Shown here: positions 35,217-45,896 of the stretch, one piece after another
Layout: the number at the start of each line of letters is the position of its first letter
Numbering within the stretch: the stretch's first letter is position 1
Source of the DNA: a gamma proteobacterium symbiont of Ctena orbiculata
Lineage (GTDB): Bacteria > Pseudomonadota > Gammaproteobacteria > Chromatiales > Chromatiaceae
DNA length: 61,636 bases
Assembly: GCA_003094555.1 (NCBI GenBank)
Contig: NATW01000111.1
Coordinates: 1-61,636, forward strand
Direction: 5' to 3'
The notes under the pieces: model-generated
The model's input: the letters and a program-made list of their open reading frames with translations, nothing else
What the model was told of the DNA's origin: nothing
The model's database searches: none
Position numbers and translations under genes: made by a program

Positions 35217-36500
35217 GTGTCTGATTTCTCTACGAAAGTAGGCCGGACACTTGTGGATACTCATACATTTTTCGTCCATCTTCTCCTTATTCTGATAGTC
35301 TCACGTCTCCTCGCTGAGTTGGCGGTGCGGTTGCAGGCACCCGCGGTGCTTGGCGAACTTACCGCCGGCGTGATCCTTGGCCCAAGTCTGTTGGGCTGGA
35401 TCGAACCGACTACAACCATCCAGCTATTGGCTGAGATCGGCATTATCCTGTTGCTGTTCAAGGTAGGTATTGAGACTGATATCCGTCGCCTCATCCATGC
35501 CGGCAGACAATCCCTGATCGTTGCCATGGGTGGCTTTTTCATGCCCCTGGTAAGCGGCTTTGTACTGAGCTACTGGGTTTTCGATTTGAGTGGTCTGGTT
35601 TCACTTTTCATTGGTGGAACACTCACAGCAACCAGTATCGGTATCACAATCAGGGTTCTAAGTGATTTGAATCGACAGCATGAAAAAGAGGGTGAGATTG
35701 TTCTTGGCGCTGCGGTTCTCGATGATGTAATGGGCGTTATTCTACTCGCAATTCTTTACGAGTTTTCCGTCAGTGGTGGTGTTAGTGTTATTAATGTCAG
35801 CAAGGTATTGACCTTTATTATGCTGTTTTTCATTTTGGCCCCCATCGCTGCAAAGCTCATCTCGGTATTGATCAGGCGTTTTGATGACTACTCGGAAACC
35901 CCAGGCTTGATACCTATCATGATCATCTCCCTGGTGCTCTTCTTCGCCTGGTTGGCCCATGTGGTGGGCGCCCCGGAGCTGCTGGGTGGTTTCGCTGCCG
36001 GCCTGGCCCTGTCAAGAAGATTTTTTCTTCCCTTCGGAGTTGCACTGCATAACGACAGAAAGTTCGCCGGACGCATTGAGGTTCAAATGAACCCAATAGT
36101 CTACATCTTCAGTCCTATCTTTTTCGTCACGGTGGGGCTGTCACTGAGTCTCAGGGAGATCGACTGGACCTCCCCCTTTATCTGGTCCTTCGCATTGAGC
36201 TTCTTCTTCGTTTCCGTTGCCGCCAAGTTTACCGGAGCCTTGCTGATCCAAGCCAGTATCAAACAAAAAATTGCAGTTGGACTTGCAATGGTACCACGGG
36301 GTGAGGTTGGCTTGATCTTTGCGGAGCTGGGGAGATCTACCGGAATATTCAACGTAGAAGTTTACGCCGGCATGGTGATTGTCATCACTCTAACCACACT
36401 GTTATCACCTTTTGCTCTAAAATGGTTCTATTCCCATCATGTGGGACTTACCACGAATCCGCGCAAACACTATATTCAGAACGGACCAACTGTTAGGTGA
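35217..36500 (+). CDS. Cation:proton antiporter, CPA2/Kef type
   Basis: 427 aa from GTG 35217; GTG 35253 in frame is an alternative start. About 12 hydrophobic segments. The family motifs are RLQAPAVLGELTAGVILGPS, LLLFKVGIETD, and the ion-binding Asp pair in AAVLDDVMGVI. It ends soon after the membrane part, with no TrkA-N/RCK regulatory domain, so it is a short KefB/NapA-like Na+/H+ or K+/H+ exchanger. Inner membrane. No KefF/KefG-like partner is present. Confidence 0.92.
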   Translation: MSDFSTKVGRTLVDTHTFFVHLLLILIVSRLLAELAVRLQAPAVLGELTAGVILGPSLLGWIEPTTTIQLLAEIGIILLLFKVGIETDIRRLIHAGRQSLIVAMGGFFMPLVSGFVLSYWVFDLSGLVSLFIGGTLTATSIGITIRVLSDLNRQHEKEGEIVLGAAVLDDVMGVILLAILYEFSVSGGVSVINVSKVLTFIMLFFILAPIAAKLISVLIRRFDDYSETPGLIPIMIISLVLFFAWLAHVVGAPELLGGFAAGLALSRRFFLPFGVALHNDRKFAGRIEVQMNPIVYIFSPIFFVTVGLSLSLREIDWTSPFIWSFALSFFFVSVAAKFTGALLIQASIKQKIAVGLAMVPRGEVGLIFAELGRSTGIFNVEVYAGMVIVITLTTLLSPFALKWFYSHHVGLTTNPRKHYIQNGPTVR

Positions 36501-36544
36501 GAAAAAACCCTCAGCAACAGCTATAAAGTCATCGATATAGTGCT

Positions 36545-38512
36545 TTATTGAGAGTGCTTTTTTGCCTGAAGACTCAACAGTTTCAGGATCTCATCTGCTG
36601 GTAGTGCCTTCGAATATAAATAGCCCTGCATATATCTACAATCCAATTGTTGTAATACTTGGCTCTGCTCCTCCGTCTCTACACCTTCTGCGACGACTTC
36701 GAGTCCCAATGCCTTGCCAAGGGAAAGAATGGCATTCACGAGTGCTGACTGCTTATCCTGTTGTGCCTGCGCATCGTTTTCATCATGCAGGTGCAGATGC
36801 GTGATAAAGCGTTTATCAATTTTCAGCTGACCTATAGGCGCGTTTTGGATGGTTGCAAGAGAGGAGTAACCTGTGCCGAAATCATCCACCGAGAAGGTCA
36901 GTCCGATATCAGACAGGCGCGTGAGCACACCCTCTGCTATTTCATCATTTTGTATCAAAAGTGATTCGGTTATCTCCAGTACCAGGTATTTTGGACTCAC
37001 ATCATAACGACCAAGTACTTCCTCTACATGTTCACAAAAAGAGGCTGTCTCCAGTTGTTTGGCACTTACATTGATGGCAAATCGAACATCTGGAGCAACA
37101 CTTTCAGTTTGCTGCCATTCAGCAATTTGTTTGACAGTATGCTCAAATACCCACTCACCCAGGGGCACGATCATGCCGGTATCTTCGGCTACACCGATAA
37201 ACTTATCAGGGGCCACAACACCTCGATAGGGATGTTGCCATCGAAGCAGCGCCTCTAGTGCATGTAACTCACCATCAGCTGTAACCTGTGGTTGAAAGTA
37301 GAGTTCAAACTGCCCATCAATCAAGGCTACGCGCAGCTCCGCTTCCATTGTCATACGCTGCCGGGCAGTGTCCTGCATGCTCATATGGAAAAAACGCACA
37401 AGTCCGCGGCCATTTTTTTTTGCCTGATACATGGCTGTATCCGACTGGCGGACCACATCATTCATGGTGTCGTCTTTAACAAACGGAAATATGCTAACAC
37501 CAATACTCACAGACACCTGAAAAACATGCTCCTGCACGACAATCGGCTCTGACAGTGACTCATTGATATGTTCGGCAAAGCGTTGCGCCTTCACAGCCAT
37601 TACATGTTTATCTGAATGTTGTTCCGCAAGCAGGACCACAAACTCATCCCCACCCATCCTGGCCAACATATCCTCACGCCGGATATGCGTACGCAACCGT
37701 TGGGTGAACTCCTTGAGCAGCTGATCACCAGCGTGATGACCCAGAGAATCATTGACATTCTTGAATCGATCGAGATCCATAAAAAGCAGCGCACCATAAC
37801 TGCGCTGACGCCTGGCCAGGTGCAGGGAATTCTCAAGCTGATCATAGAGTGTAGCGCGATTCGGTACCCCGGTGAGAGCATCATGATGCGCCTGATAATG
37901 GATTCTCTCTTCTGACTTTTTCAATTCGGTTACATCGCTTATCACCACCAACAGCGTCTCGGACCATTTCGCAGCGTCAGTAGTCTCATTACTCTTGTCG
38001 ATGCGCCGTCCGCGTATTCTACCGACAAAGTCCCCTGCAGGGCTGCTACCATCCAGTTGCTTAAAGGTTATATCGATGTGCTTATTATCCGGCTGTTTGG
38101 CAAAGGCGTTGAATCGACTCCTGAATATGGATTGATCACTTGGCAGCATGTATTCCACAATTGCCCTACCCGTCAAAGTGAATTTCTCAACACCCAACAT
38201 ATTGGCGAGCATTTGGTTGGCGCGAATAATGATACCCTTGTCATCCAGGCTGGCGTAGCCTATGGGGGCCTCGTTATAGAGGTCTAGATATTGCTGATGA
38301 GTATACTCCAACCTCGCCTGGGCCTGGCGTAACTCTTCATTTTGCAGTTCCAGCTCTATCTGATGTACATGCAACTCCTGTAACAATTTATCCCGGTCGG
38401 CCAACTTGCGTTCAAATTGGGTTCTCTGCTGGCTGCGTGCGATCTCTTCCGCCCGATCGCGCATGAACTGCTTCTCGATTGCGTTGGATTTATCTTTACT
38501 CTGCTCACTCAC
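36545..38512 (-). CDS. PAS-GGDEF-EAL bifunctional c-di-GMP enzyme
   Basis: 655 aa from a GTG at 38510-38512; an ATG at 38560 would overlap the upstream gene by 34 bp. A coiled-coil region at the N-terminus is followed by a PAS domain (YNEAPIGYASLDDKGIIIRA). The GGDEF domain has an intact active site (RMGGDEFVVLL) and an I-site R-R-E-D five residues before it. The EAL domain is complete (LEALLRWQHP, EITESLL, DDFGTGYSSL). So both c-di-GMP synthesis and breakdown are possible. It lies directly after the CheB-CheR gene in the same operon and probably shares its signal. Confidence 0.93.
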   Translation of the reverse strand: MSEQSKDKSNAIEKQFMRDRAEEIARSQQRTQFERKLADRDKLLQELHVHQIELELQNEELRQAQARLEYTHQQYLDLYNEAPIGYASLDDKGIIIRANQMLANMLGVEKFTLTGRAIVEYMLPSDQSIFRSRFNAFAKQPDNKHIDITFKQLDGSSPAGDFVGRIRGRRIDKSNETTDAAKWSETLLVVISDVTELKKSEERIHYQAHHDALTGVPNRATLYDQLENSLHLARRQRSYGALLFMDLDRFKNVNDSLGHHAGDQLLKEFTQRLRTHIRREDMLARMGGDEFVVLLAEQHSDKHVMAVKAQRFAEHINESLSEPIVVQEHVFQVSVSIGVSIFPFVKDDTMNDVVRQSDTAMYQAKKNGRGLVRFFHMSMQDTARQRMTMEAELRVALIDGQFELYFQPQVTADGELHALEALLRWQHPYRGVVAPDKFIGVAEDTGMIVPLGEWVFEHTVKQIAEWQQTESVAPDVRFAINVSAKQLETASFCEHVEEVLGRYDVSPKYLVLEITESLLIQNDEIAEGVLTRLSDIGLTFSVDDFGTGYSSLATIQNAPIGQLKIDKRFITHLHLHDENDAQAQQDKQSALVNAILSLGKALGLEVVAEGVETEEQSQVLQQLDCRYMQGYLYSKALPADEILKLLSLQAKKHSQ

Positions 38513-38526
38513 TAAAAAAATCTCAA

Positions 38527-41460
38527 CTAGTTGGGTGACTTTAGCAGTCCTACAAACCAATGGCGTTTACCGATGATCATTTCCGCCACAGAGAGTACTT
38601 GACTGATCAACTCCCCATCCTGGCGCCTGACCGTTATTTCTCTGCTGGTACCTACAATCTCAGACTTGCCTCCATTCAGATATTCATCGATATACCTGTC
38701 ATGTTCATCCGCCACATTATTTGGCATCAGGATAGAAACATTTTTTCCCAACAGGGCATTCTCCTCATAGCCAACCAATTCGGTTAAGGCCTCATTCACC
38801 TCTTGAATGAGCCCTTTTTCATTAATCAGCACATAGGCATCGGTTACACTCAACAATGTTTCCATACGCATGGTCCGCTCAATCAAATCATTGCGTACCT
38901 TGCGCGTACTACTGGTATTGATGAAGGTAAAAACCACACCGGAATAGGTATCGGGTGCAATCTGATAGGGGAACACCCGCAGCATGAACTCCTCGCCATC
39001 ACCGGTTGTGACATTCCCCCGTTCCAGAACCGTTCCACTCTCCTGCACGCTCTTCGCCAGCTCAATCACATCCACGCCCTTCAACTTATGCGAGAGATGA
39101 CTGAGGGGACGACCGACATCCTGTTCCAGGATCTGGAAGAGATGGGATATTTCCGGGGTGAATCTGCGTATATCCAGGTTTTCATCGAGGAACAGGGTCG
39201 CAACCCGGGTATTGCACAGCAGGTTGTCCAGATCGTTGTTAACCTCTGTCAACTCAGTGATCTTACCCTGATATTCCGAGTTTACCGTGTACAGCTCTTC
39301 GTTGACCGATTGCAACTCCTCGTTGGTACTTTGCAATTCCTCATTGCTGGCCAGCAACTCCTCATTGGTAGCCTGTAGCTCCTCATTTGACGTCTCCAGC
39401 TCTTCAACCGTCGCCTGTAGATTCTCCCGCGTAAATTGAAGTTCATTTTCAAGATCGACAATGCGTTGTTGCGCCTCTTTACCAACATTATAAGTCTCTG
39501 GCTCAGAGACATCCGGACCGGGAGATGAACGTACCTCTTCGATAAAGATCGCAATCAGCAATACCTGTTGCTTTTTCGTAGGCAAGGGCTTGAGGCGCAT
39601 ATTGACGATCTTATGCTGACCATTATTGTTCAAATGTATATTGGAATAGAGTAACTCTTCCTTACTCTTAAAGACCTTCTGTAGCCCTGTAGTCAAGGGT
39701 ATCGCCAAATCCTTGATGGCCAGTTTGGAGACATCATTGATAACTTTACCGGTGGAAAAATGCAGATACTCCTTCGCATCGCCAGCCACATGCATCAGTT
39801 CCAGGGTCTCACTCACGACCATGCAGAAAGGCAGATAATCACCTGCGACACCCTCCACAAGACGCTCAAGCAGCCGCTCCTCTTCATGGATACGGGTGGT
39901 AACTCCGCGCCCGACCATACGATTGGTACTATGCCAGCGTTTGGCATCGAAACTGAGCGCAGGCTCTGACAGCTCTGCTTGCCGCCTGCGTCCCTTGGAT
40001 TGATAGATACGCCACTTGTGATCCAGGGGATCGAAATACTCGGCCATTTCACCCGTTGTTTCACTGCTGCCAAGGAACAGTATGCCCCTGGGGTTGAGGG
40101 CGAAATTGAAGAGATCCAAAACCCGTTTCTGCAGCACCGGTTGCAGATAGATAAGCAGGTTGCGGCAACTAACCAGGTCGATATTGGTGAAAGGTGGATC
40201 CTTGACCAGGTTGTGCTGGGCGAACACAACCATCTCCCTGACCTGCCGACTGATGTAGAAACCATCTTCTTTGCGGTAGAAATACTTGGTCAGCAGGTTA
40301 GGCTCGATATCCGCAACCGCACTCTCTGCGAAAATACCTGCGCTGGCAGTTACAATCGCCTCCCGGTCCACATCAGTGGCGAATATCTTGACATCGGTAT
40401 GCAGATTCTCCCTCTCGCTCACCTCACAACAGAGGATAGCCAGACTATAGGCCTCTTCACCGGTCGAACAACCTGTCACCCAGAGACGCATCTTGTCATC
40501 CTTGGCATCTTGCATCAGCTTCGGTAGATGCTTGGATAGGATGGCATCGAAGGCCTCAGGGTCACGAAAAAAACTGGTGACGCCAATCAACAGATCTTTA
40601 TGCAGGCTATTGAGCTCAACAGGATAACTCTCGAGAAATCGCACATAGTCGTTAAGCTCATGAATCTGGTTGACGGCCATGCGACGCTCGATACGGCGAA
40701 TGATGGTTGTGGGTTTATAATAGGTGAAATCGATCTTGTTGCCTTCCCGCAGCAGCGCGAATATACGCGTCACCCCATCCTCATCAGTCAGCACGCTACT
40801 GGTATATTCGTCCTTGGTGGCGAAGGGGTGTTTCAGATATGAGAGCAGCTGGGCGGGCATCTCTTCCGGTGGCAATATATAGTCCACCAACCCGGTCGCG
40901 ATCGCGCTTCGCGGCATACCGTCAAAGGCTGCCGTCTCCTCCACCTGCACCATGGCCATGCCAAGCTCTTCCTTGATGGCGCGTATGCCGCTGGTGCCGT
41001 CGCTACCCGTACCCGAGAGTACGATGGCTATCGCCTTGGCACCCTGATCCTCAGCCAGGGAACGGAAAAAGATATCGATGGGCAGATTGATACCCCGGGA
41101 ATCCCTATCCTGCTCGGAGAGGATGATACGACCGTGAAACAACCTGAGATTCTTGTTGGGGGGTATCAGATAGACTGAGTTCATCTCCACCCACATGCCA
41201 TCCTCCGCCCTGTGTACCGGCATATGGGTCCGTTTCGAGAGCAGTTCCGCCATCAGGCTTTTGTGATCGGGGGAGAGATGCTGAATCACCACGAAAGCGA
41301 CGCCACTGTCGGGTGGCATGGTCTTGAAAAAGGCCTCGATGGCCTCCAGCCCTCCTGCGGAGGCGCCAATCCCCACTATATGGGTAGGTTTAGCCTGTTC
41401 ATCATTATCTTCAGAAAGTTCCAACTCGGACCCAACTTCATCATTCATACCAGGACTCAC
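38527..41460 (-). CDS. CheB-CheR-PAS fusion protein (chemotaxis-like methylesterase/methyltransferase)
   Basis: 977 aa. CheB methylesterase domain with catalytic Ser34 (GIGASAGG), His61 (IQHLSPDH) and the Asp in [10 protein letters not shown]. CheR methyltransferase domain at about 215-490, with FFRDPEAF and the SAM-binding [16 protein letters not shown]. Then a long coiled coil of repeated E-E-L-Q-x-T-N units (about 660-745) and two PAS domains at about 750-850 and 865-975. There is no CheY-like receiver and no chemoreceptor nearby, so it is unlikely to serve classical chemotaxis; such fusions often act as c-di-GMP-linked signalling proteins. Cotranscribed with the GGDEF-EAL gene. Confidence 0.93.
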   Translation of the reverse strand: MSPGMNDEVGSELELSEDNDEQAKPTHIVGIGASAGGLEAIEAFFKTMPPDSGVAFVVIQHLSPDHKSLMAELLSKRTHMPVHRAEDGMWVEMNSVYLIPPNKNLRLFHGRIILSEQDRDSRGINLPIDIFFRSLAEDQGAKAIAIVLSGTGSDGTSGIRAIKEELGMAMVQVEETAAFDGMPRSAIATGLVDYILPPEEMPAQLLSYLKHPFATKDEYTSSVLTDEDGVTRIFALLREGNKIDFTYYKPTTIIRRIERRMAVNQIHELNDYVRFLESYPVELNSLHKDLLIGVTSFFRDPEAFDAILSKHLPKLMQDAKDDKMRLWVTGCSTGEEAYSLAILCCEVSERENLHTDVKIFATDVDREAIVTASAGIFAESAVADIEPNLLTKYFYRKEDGFYISRQVREMVVFAQHNLVKDPPFTNIDLVSCRNLLIYLQPVLQKRVLDLFNFALNPRGILFLGSSETTGEMAEYFDPLDHKWRIYQSKGRRRQAELSEPALSFDAKRWHSTNRMVGRGVTTRIHEEERLLERLVEGVAGDYLPFCMVVSETLELMHVAGDAKEYLHFSTGKVINDVSKLAIKDLAIPLTTGLQKVFKSKEELLYSNIHLNNNGQHKIVNMRLKPLPTKKQQVLLIAIFIEEVRSSPGPDVSEPETYNVGKEAQQRIVDLENELQFTRENLQATVEELETSNEELQATNEELLASNEELQSTNEELQSVNEELYTVNSEYQGKITELTEVNNDLDNLLCNTRVATLFLDENLDIRRFTPEISHLFQILEQDVGRPLSHLSHKLKGVDVIELAKSVQESGTVLERGNVTTGDGEEFMLRVFPYQIAPDTYSGVVFTFINTSSTRKVRNDLIERTMRMETLLSVTDAYVLINEKGLIQEVNEALTELVGYEENALLGKNVSILMPNNVADEHDRYIDEYLNGGKSEIVGTSREITVRRQDGELISQVLSVAEMIIGKRHWFVGLLKSPN

Positions 41461-41810
41461 CCTAAATCAAATTTCCATCCGAAGTATACCAACCACAATA
41501 GTAATGATTTTGATTAATGGCAATAAAACCTCAATACTCTGAGCAAATTAGGTGCCTTCAGACTCAGGCCATGTTCGATCCACCTCGATTCGATTGCAGA
41601 TACTGCAGCGGGCGTTGCCCTCTGTTGCACGCCTTGATGCGGGCTGAATATAGATCGGCGGGTCCAGCGGGTTCGATCAAGATCACCATGAAGCGCTTTA
41701 GTTCGGGAGAATCGCAACGGTAATTGATTGATTTCCTGAGTTTTGTTTGCCTAACACCCGCTATCACAGTGTTGATTAGCATGCGTGTCGTATCATCATG
41801 GATATGGGAC
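41461..41810. other. Intergenic stretch upstream of the CheB-CheR operon
   Basis: About 350 bp. Several overlapping open frames on both strands exist here, but none shows an SD, family motif or consistent codon use. It must hold the promoter of the minus-strand CheB-CheR operon. Confidence 0.4.
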
Positions 41811-42035
41811 TCAAGGCTGGTCATTGGAGGTGTTATCGCCCAGGAAATCATCCCACTCCCCTGCTATGCGATAGATTCGATTCTCTGCATCAAGCTCATA
41901 TACGGTGTTTCCAACGGCTCTCATCGCATTTGCCATAATGAGATAATCTAGCAGATTTGATTGACTAAATTGTCTATATTCATACTCAGTACTGCCACAT
42001 AATAAAATGAGTAAATCACTAGCTTGCTCTGACAA
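41811..42035 (-). CDS. Small PAS-like protein or fragment
   Basis: 74 aa starting at TTG. The second half, TVYELDAENRIYRIAGEWDD, looks like the front of a PAS domain (strand-turn-strand followed by the D/N-x-W-D-x-F position), but it ends there. It is either a free-standing small protein or the remnant of a PAS-type sensor, divergent from a PAS-GGDEF gene 130 bp away. Low confidence because the start codon is weak. Confidence 0.35.
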   Translation of the reverse strand: MSEQASDLLILLCGSTEYEYRQFSQSNLLDYLIMANAMRAVGNTVYELDAENRIYRIAGEWDDFLGDNTSNDQP

Positions 42036-42167
42036 GAATACTATTTCATTTGTACTGAAACTGGTTTTTTTGGGGAATTATATTCCGCTATACACTGGCA
42101 ACAATTCACTGCTTCAGTGCAGCTTTTTCGAGAGCAAACAAATACAACAACTCAGGTAGCGATCTCC

Positions 42168-43094
42168 ATGTCCATCTCCACCGATTTTCTCACATCCATT
42201 CTCGATACGCTTACTGACCACATCGCTGTCATAGACCTCGAGGGCAAGATTCTCTATGTCAATCAGAGCTGGGTCTTTTTTGGTATAGAGAACAGCTTCT
42301 CGGCATCGAAAAACTGGATCGGCACAAATTACCTGGAGGCCTGCAGCCTCGCTGCTGATAGGGGGGATAGCCTGGGAGGTGAAGCGGAGGAAGGCATCCT
42401 AAGTGTGATCGATAAGACAAGGGATCGGTTTTATTACGAATATCCTTGTCACAGCCCTCAGGAGCAGCGTTGGTTTCAGATGCGGGTGACTCCCTTCGAT
42501 CTCAACAGCGAGAGATATCTTGTCATATCACACAGCATTATCACAGAAAGAAAACTGGCTGAAGAGCAGATAGTGCGACTCTCACGCCTCGACAGCCTGA
42601 CCGGTCTGGCAAACCGAAGATATTTCGATGAGTGGTTCGCCAATGAGTGGAATCGTTGTACCCGGGAGCAGGCACCCATCAGCCTGGCCATAATCGATAT
42701 CGACCATTTCAAGTGCCTGAATGATAGTCATGGTCATAGTGCCGGTGATGAGTGCCTCAAGGCCGTCAGCGATGTACTCCGCTCATTCACCAAACGACCG
42801 AACGATATTTGCGCCCGATATGGCGGGGATGAGTTCATGCTCGTGTACAGCAATAGCAACTTGGACGACTCCCTGGTGCTGATTCTCAAATTAATGGATA
42901 GCATACGTAAACTCGAGATCCCGAATCCCGATGCCCCCAGCGGTCCGAACGTCACTGTTTCCGTGGGCTTATCAAATATCTATCCCGAGATGGAGAGTAA
43001 TCGTGATGACCTGATACGTAGCGCAGACCACCTGCTCTACACTGTAAAGGATACGGGCAGGGACAGTGTCGAATTTGAAACCTTGAATAGCTGA
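42168..43094 (+). CDS. PAS-GGDEF diguanylate cyclase
   Basis: 308 aa from ATG 42168 (GTG 42117 is also in frame). PAS domain at about 5-130 (DTLTDHIAVIDLEGKILYVN, RWFQMRVTPF), then a GGDEF domain with intact A-site ARYGGDEFMLVY and I-site R-P-N-D exactly five residues before, so product inhibition is expected. Soluble; no membrane segment. It makes c-di-GMP in response to a PAS ligand, perhaps redox or a small molecule. Divergent from the CheB-CheR / GGDEF-EAL operon. Confidence 0.93.
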   Translation: MSISTDFLTSILDTLTDHIAVIDLEGKILYVNQSWVFFGIENSFSASKNWIGTNYLEACSLAADRGDSLGGEAEEGILSVIDKTRDRFYYEYPCHSPQEQRWFQMRVTPFDLNSERYLVISHSIITERKLAEEQIVRLSRLDSLTGLANRRYFDEWFANEWNRCTREQAPISLAIIDIDHFKCLNDSHGHSAGDECLKAVSDVLRSFTKRPNDICARYGGDEFMLVYSNSNLDDSLVLILKLMDSIRKLEIPNPDAPSGPNVTVSVGLSNIYPEMESNRDDLIRSADHLLYTVKDTGRDSVEFETLNS

Positions 43095-43142
43095 ATCCAA
43101 CCCGCTATTTGGGGGATTTTTACAGAAACATACCAAGCGCTT

Positions 43143-44528
43143 TCATTGATAGGCACAGTTCGCGCCGTCAGGGATCGTTTCGCTACCTAGCCATGCCTCC
43201 GCACATGCACCAGGATCATAATCACTATTCCCGGCGATCAAATCCAGAAAATCCTGCATCGTGACTGCTGTTCCTCTATTTACTGCATAAAATTCAGCAA
43301 GCATCTGGTCTAAAGATTCCACACCCAGTACATACTCCAGGTGCTTGAAGAAGAATGCCCCCTTCATGTAGGGCGCAGTGCCAAAAAGCCCATCCTCCAA
43401 TATGTCAACTTCATTACACCCCTCTGGCCAGGCGACCTTGTTCTCATTACTGTTTTGCAAATGGGTCAGTCTATCTTCATATGATGACCAGACCTGGGTA
43501 CCGAAATCCGCTCCCGCAACCTCACTCATTGCCCGCGCAGCCAGATAAGAGGCAATCCCCTCGGATAGGACGAAATCCTCCCAGCAGGCGATACGCACAC
43601 CGTTGCCAAACCAACCATGAACCGCCTCATGGGCATGTACTACCGGATCAGATAAGGCGTCATCCTCTATGTGCCAGGAAGGGTGGTGCTCCATACCGCC
43701 GAATCCACCTGCAAGCCAATCCACTGACACGCTGGCCACCTTGCTGCCAAACGCATACTCGCCATATGTCTGTTCATACCAATCGAAGACATCCCGCAGG
43801 TATTGTGTGCCGGCGAATGCATTCTCCTCCTGACCTGGCAGGTAATAGACACCTACCTCAGTACCATTGGATGTCACACCGAGCATACTATAGGTGTAAT
43901 CACCGACAGCCCAGGCCATCATATATGCAGGTGCATCAGTTGGAATGGATTCAGGGTATATGCTGAGCATGTCATCAGGAACCCCGCTAAGCATAAGTTC
44001 ATAACTGCTACCCTCAGCAGGTATTGATTTACATGGAAAAATATTGCCGCAGTAATATGGCCAGGAAAAGGTTACACCACTGGCAAGGATGCCATTAAGG
44101 TCGTCGTGCAAGCTAAAGTTATATTCAATCGTCAGTGTCTGTGCGTCAGCAGATGCGGGAACACCTACATCGAGACGACCGAGTTCTGACATGAAATCAA
44201 GTTGAATTGCATTTGATGTTACATTCGTTATCAGCAAATCGCCAACTTCGAAGGAGGCACCAGTCGATGAGAGTGAACCCGACATGACAACATCGGCACT
44301 ACCGGTCATTGTTGCAAGATCGATATGCAGGCTGGTTAGCAGGATATCCCGGTTCCAGTCAGTTGACGCATCGGGAAGAATCACAACATCCGAATCACCC
44401 CCATCACTGTTACAACCAGACAAGAAAGCAACGATAATCAGCAGCGAGGCGGATACCTGGATGATATTTTCATATAGCTGCGTCAGCTTGCACCAGCTAT
44501 GTGTTTTATGCTTGATGAAGACATCCAT
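43143..44528 (-). CDS. M1-family zinc metallopeptidase, lipoprotein
   Basis: 461 aa. A lipoprotein signal is visible (VAFLSGC). The M1 zinc site is H-E-A-V-H in HAHEAVHGWFGNG with the third ligand Glu in LSEGIASYL, 18 residues on. The exopeptidase G-x-M-E-N motif appears altered as GGFGGMEHH. It is shorter than full aminopeptidase N (about 870 aa), lacking the C-terminal helical domain, like other short M1 members. Probably acts in the periplasm or on the outer membrane on small peptides. Confidence 0.9.
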   Translation of the reverse strand: MDVFIKHKTHSWCKLTQLYENIIQVSASLLIIVAFLSGCNSDGGDSDVVILPDASTDWNRDILLTSLHIDLATMTGSADVVMSGSLSSTGASFEVGDLLITNVTSNAIQLDFMSELGRLDVGVPASADAQTLTIEYNFSLHDDLNGILASGVTFSWPYYCGNIFPCKSIPAEGSSYELMLSGVPDDMLSIYPESIPTDAPAYMMAWAVGDYTYSMLGVTSNGTEVGVYYLPGQEENAFAGTQYLRDVFDWYEQTYGEYAFGSKVASVSVDWLAGGFGGMEHHPSWHIEDDALSDPVVHAHEAVHGWFGNGVRIACWEDFVLSEGIASYLAARAMSEVAGADFGTQVWSSYEDRLTHLQNSNENKVAWPEGCNEVDILEDGLFGTAPYMKGAFFFKHLEYVLGVESLDQMLAEFYAVNRGTAVTMQDFLDLIAGNSDYDPGACAEAWLGSETIPDGANCAYQ

Positions 44529-44692
44529 GAATTTGTAACCCTACACCCAAATAATAAACTATCGATCAAGCCTTCGTTTAAAACCTATTCACTTTACCGG
44601 CAAAGCATACGCTATTCCGTTACAATCGAAAAACAGAACCACTATTCCAATTACCATGAACAGGCTGTCATGCATAGCTTATTGGAGGAGAG

Positions 44693-45367
44693 ATGAACTG
44701 GAAACAGACATATCGTTCTTTCTACTATGATGGTGCACCCGAACCTCAGGACCTGGCGCTTGCCTATCAATCCACCGCATTATTGACCATAGATATACAG
44801 AACATCTACCTGCAACCTGCGGATGATCCACATGAACGGGATCGCTGGGCTCCATTCAGAAAGCGCATGCATGATATCGTCATTCCCACTACCCGTGATC
44901 TGCAAAACCGTTTTCGCCAGAGAGGCATGGACGTCCTGCATGCCCGTATTGCGTGCCTGCTCGAAGATGGACGGGATCGGTCACTCAGCCAGAAGAAGCC
45001 GGGCTGGAACTATCTGCTGCTACCAAAGAATAGTGATGAATCACAGATAGTTCCAGATTTGACTCCCGCAGCGGGCGAGATCGTCATTACCAAGACTACC
45101 GATAGCGCGCTTACAGGTACCAATCTGAGATTGGTACTACACAACATGGGGATCGAAAATATCATTCTGTGCGGTATATTTACCGACCAATGCGTCTCTT
45201 CCACAGTGAGGAGCCTGGCCGACGAGAGTTTCAATGTAATCGTGGTGGAAGATTGCTGTGCCGCGGGTACTGATGAACTGCACTATCGGGAACTGGAAAT
45301 CATCAATATGATCTACTGCCATGTGGTATCCAGCAGTGAGCTGATAGAAATAATGGGACTGACCTGA
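44693..45367 (+). CDS. Cysteine hydrolase of the isochorismatase family
   Basis: 224 aa. Catalytic triad positions are visible: Asp in LLTIDIQNIYL, Lys in IVITKTTDSALTGTNL, and Cys in GIFTDQCVSSTVRSLADE. The family covers isochorismatases, nicotinamidases and biuret hydrolases; the specific substrate is not evident. SD GGAGGAG lies just before the ATG. A DUF427 gene follows after 4 bp, so the two share an operon. Confidence 0.9.
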   Translation: MNWKQTYRSFYYDGAPEPQDLALAYQSTALLTIDIQNIYLQPADDPHERDRWAPFRKRMHDIVIPTTRDLQNRFRQRGMDVLHARIACLLEDGRDRSLSQKKPGWNYLLLPKNSDESQIVPDLTPAAGEIVITKTTDSALTGTNLRLVLHNMGIENIILCGIFTDQCVSSTVRSLADESFNVIVVEDCCAAGTDELHYRELEIINMIYCHVVSSSELIEIMGLT

Positions 45368-45371
45368 AACC

Positions 45372-45653
45372 ATGAAAGCGATCTGGAACGACAGGATAGT
45401 GGCTGAGAGCGAAGAGACCCTGGTTGTTGAAGGCAACCACTACTTTCCCCCTACATCTTTAAACCGCGACTATTTCCAAAACAGCGACACCACATCACTT
45501 TGCGCCTGGAAAGGTATGGCCAGCTACTACACAATCTGTGTCGACGGCAAGACCAACCCGGATGCCGCATGGTACTACCCTTCTCCTTTAGCCGCCGCGG
45601 CACAGATAAAGGACTATGTTGCATTCTGGCGTGGCGTAGAGATCACCGAGTGA
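45372..45653 (+). CDS. DUF427 protein
   Basis: 93 aa. It has the DUF427 pattern: MKAIWNDRIVAESEETLVVE, YFPPTSLN, CAWKGMASYYTI and the closing AWYYPSPLAAAAQIKDYVAF. This family forms small beta-barrel-like proteins of unknown function in many aerobic bacteria. It starts 4 bp after the cysteine hydrolase gene and is surely cotranscribed. The conserved Trp/Tyr-rich surface suggests ligand binding. Confidence 0.9.
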   Translation: MKAIWNDRIVAESEETLVVEGNHYFPPTSLNRDYFQNSDTTSLCAWKGMASYYTICVDGKTNPDAAWYYPSPLAAAAQIKDYVAFWRGVEITE

Positions 45654-45683
45654 TCAAAAACCCCATGGCCGGATTACCCGGCC

Positions 45684-45896
45684 ATGCCATTTACCGCCAT
45701 CCATCCGTTCTATATTCCCCCGGTAAGGGCACACAATCTATTCCAGCGCGGAGATCAGTCTGTGGCTCAAGTAGCGGAACTCTCCGGCTACCCATCGGAA
45801 GCCGCATTTGCAAAGGCATTCAAAAAGCAGTTTGGCTACGGCCCGGGTGCAGCAAGAAAAGCGGCCCGGCATACACCGCTCAAGGCTGGTTCATAA
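45684..45896 (+). pseudogene. Remnant of an AraC-family regulator (second helix-turn-helix only)
   Basis: The 70-aa frame contains the C-terminal HTH of AraC/XylS proteins: SVAQVAELSGYPSEAAFAKA followed by FKKQFGYGPGAARK. The first HTH and the ligand domain are absent, and the preceding 15 residues are not AraC-like. It overlaps the end of the convergent DUF302 gene by 6 bp. It is most likely a gene fragment left by a deletion. Confidence 0.7.
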
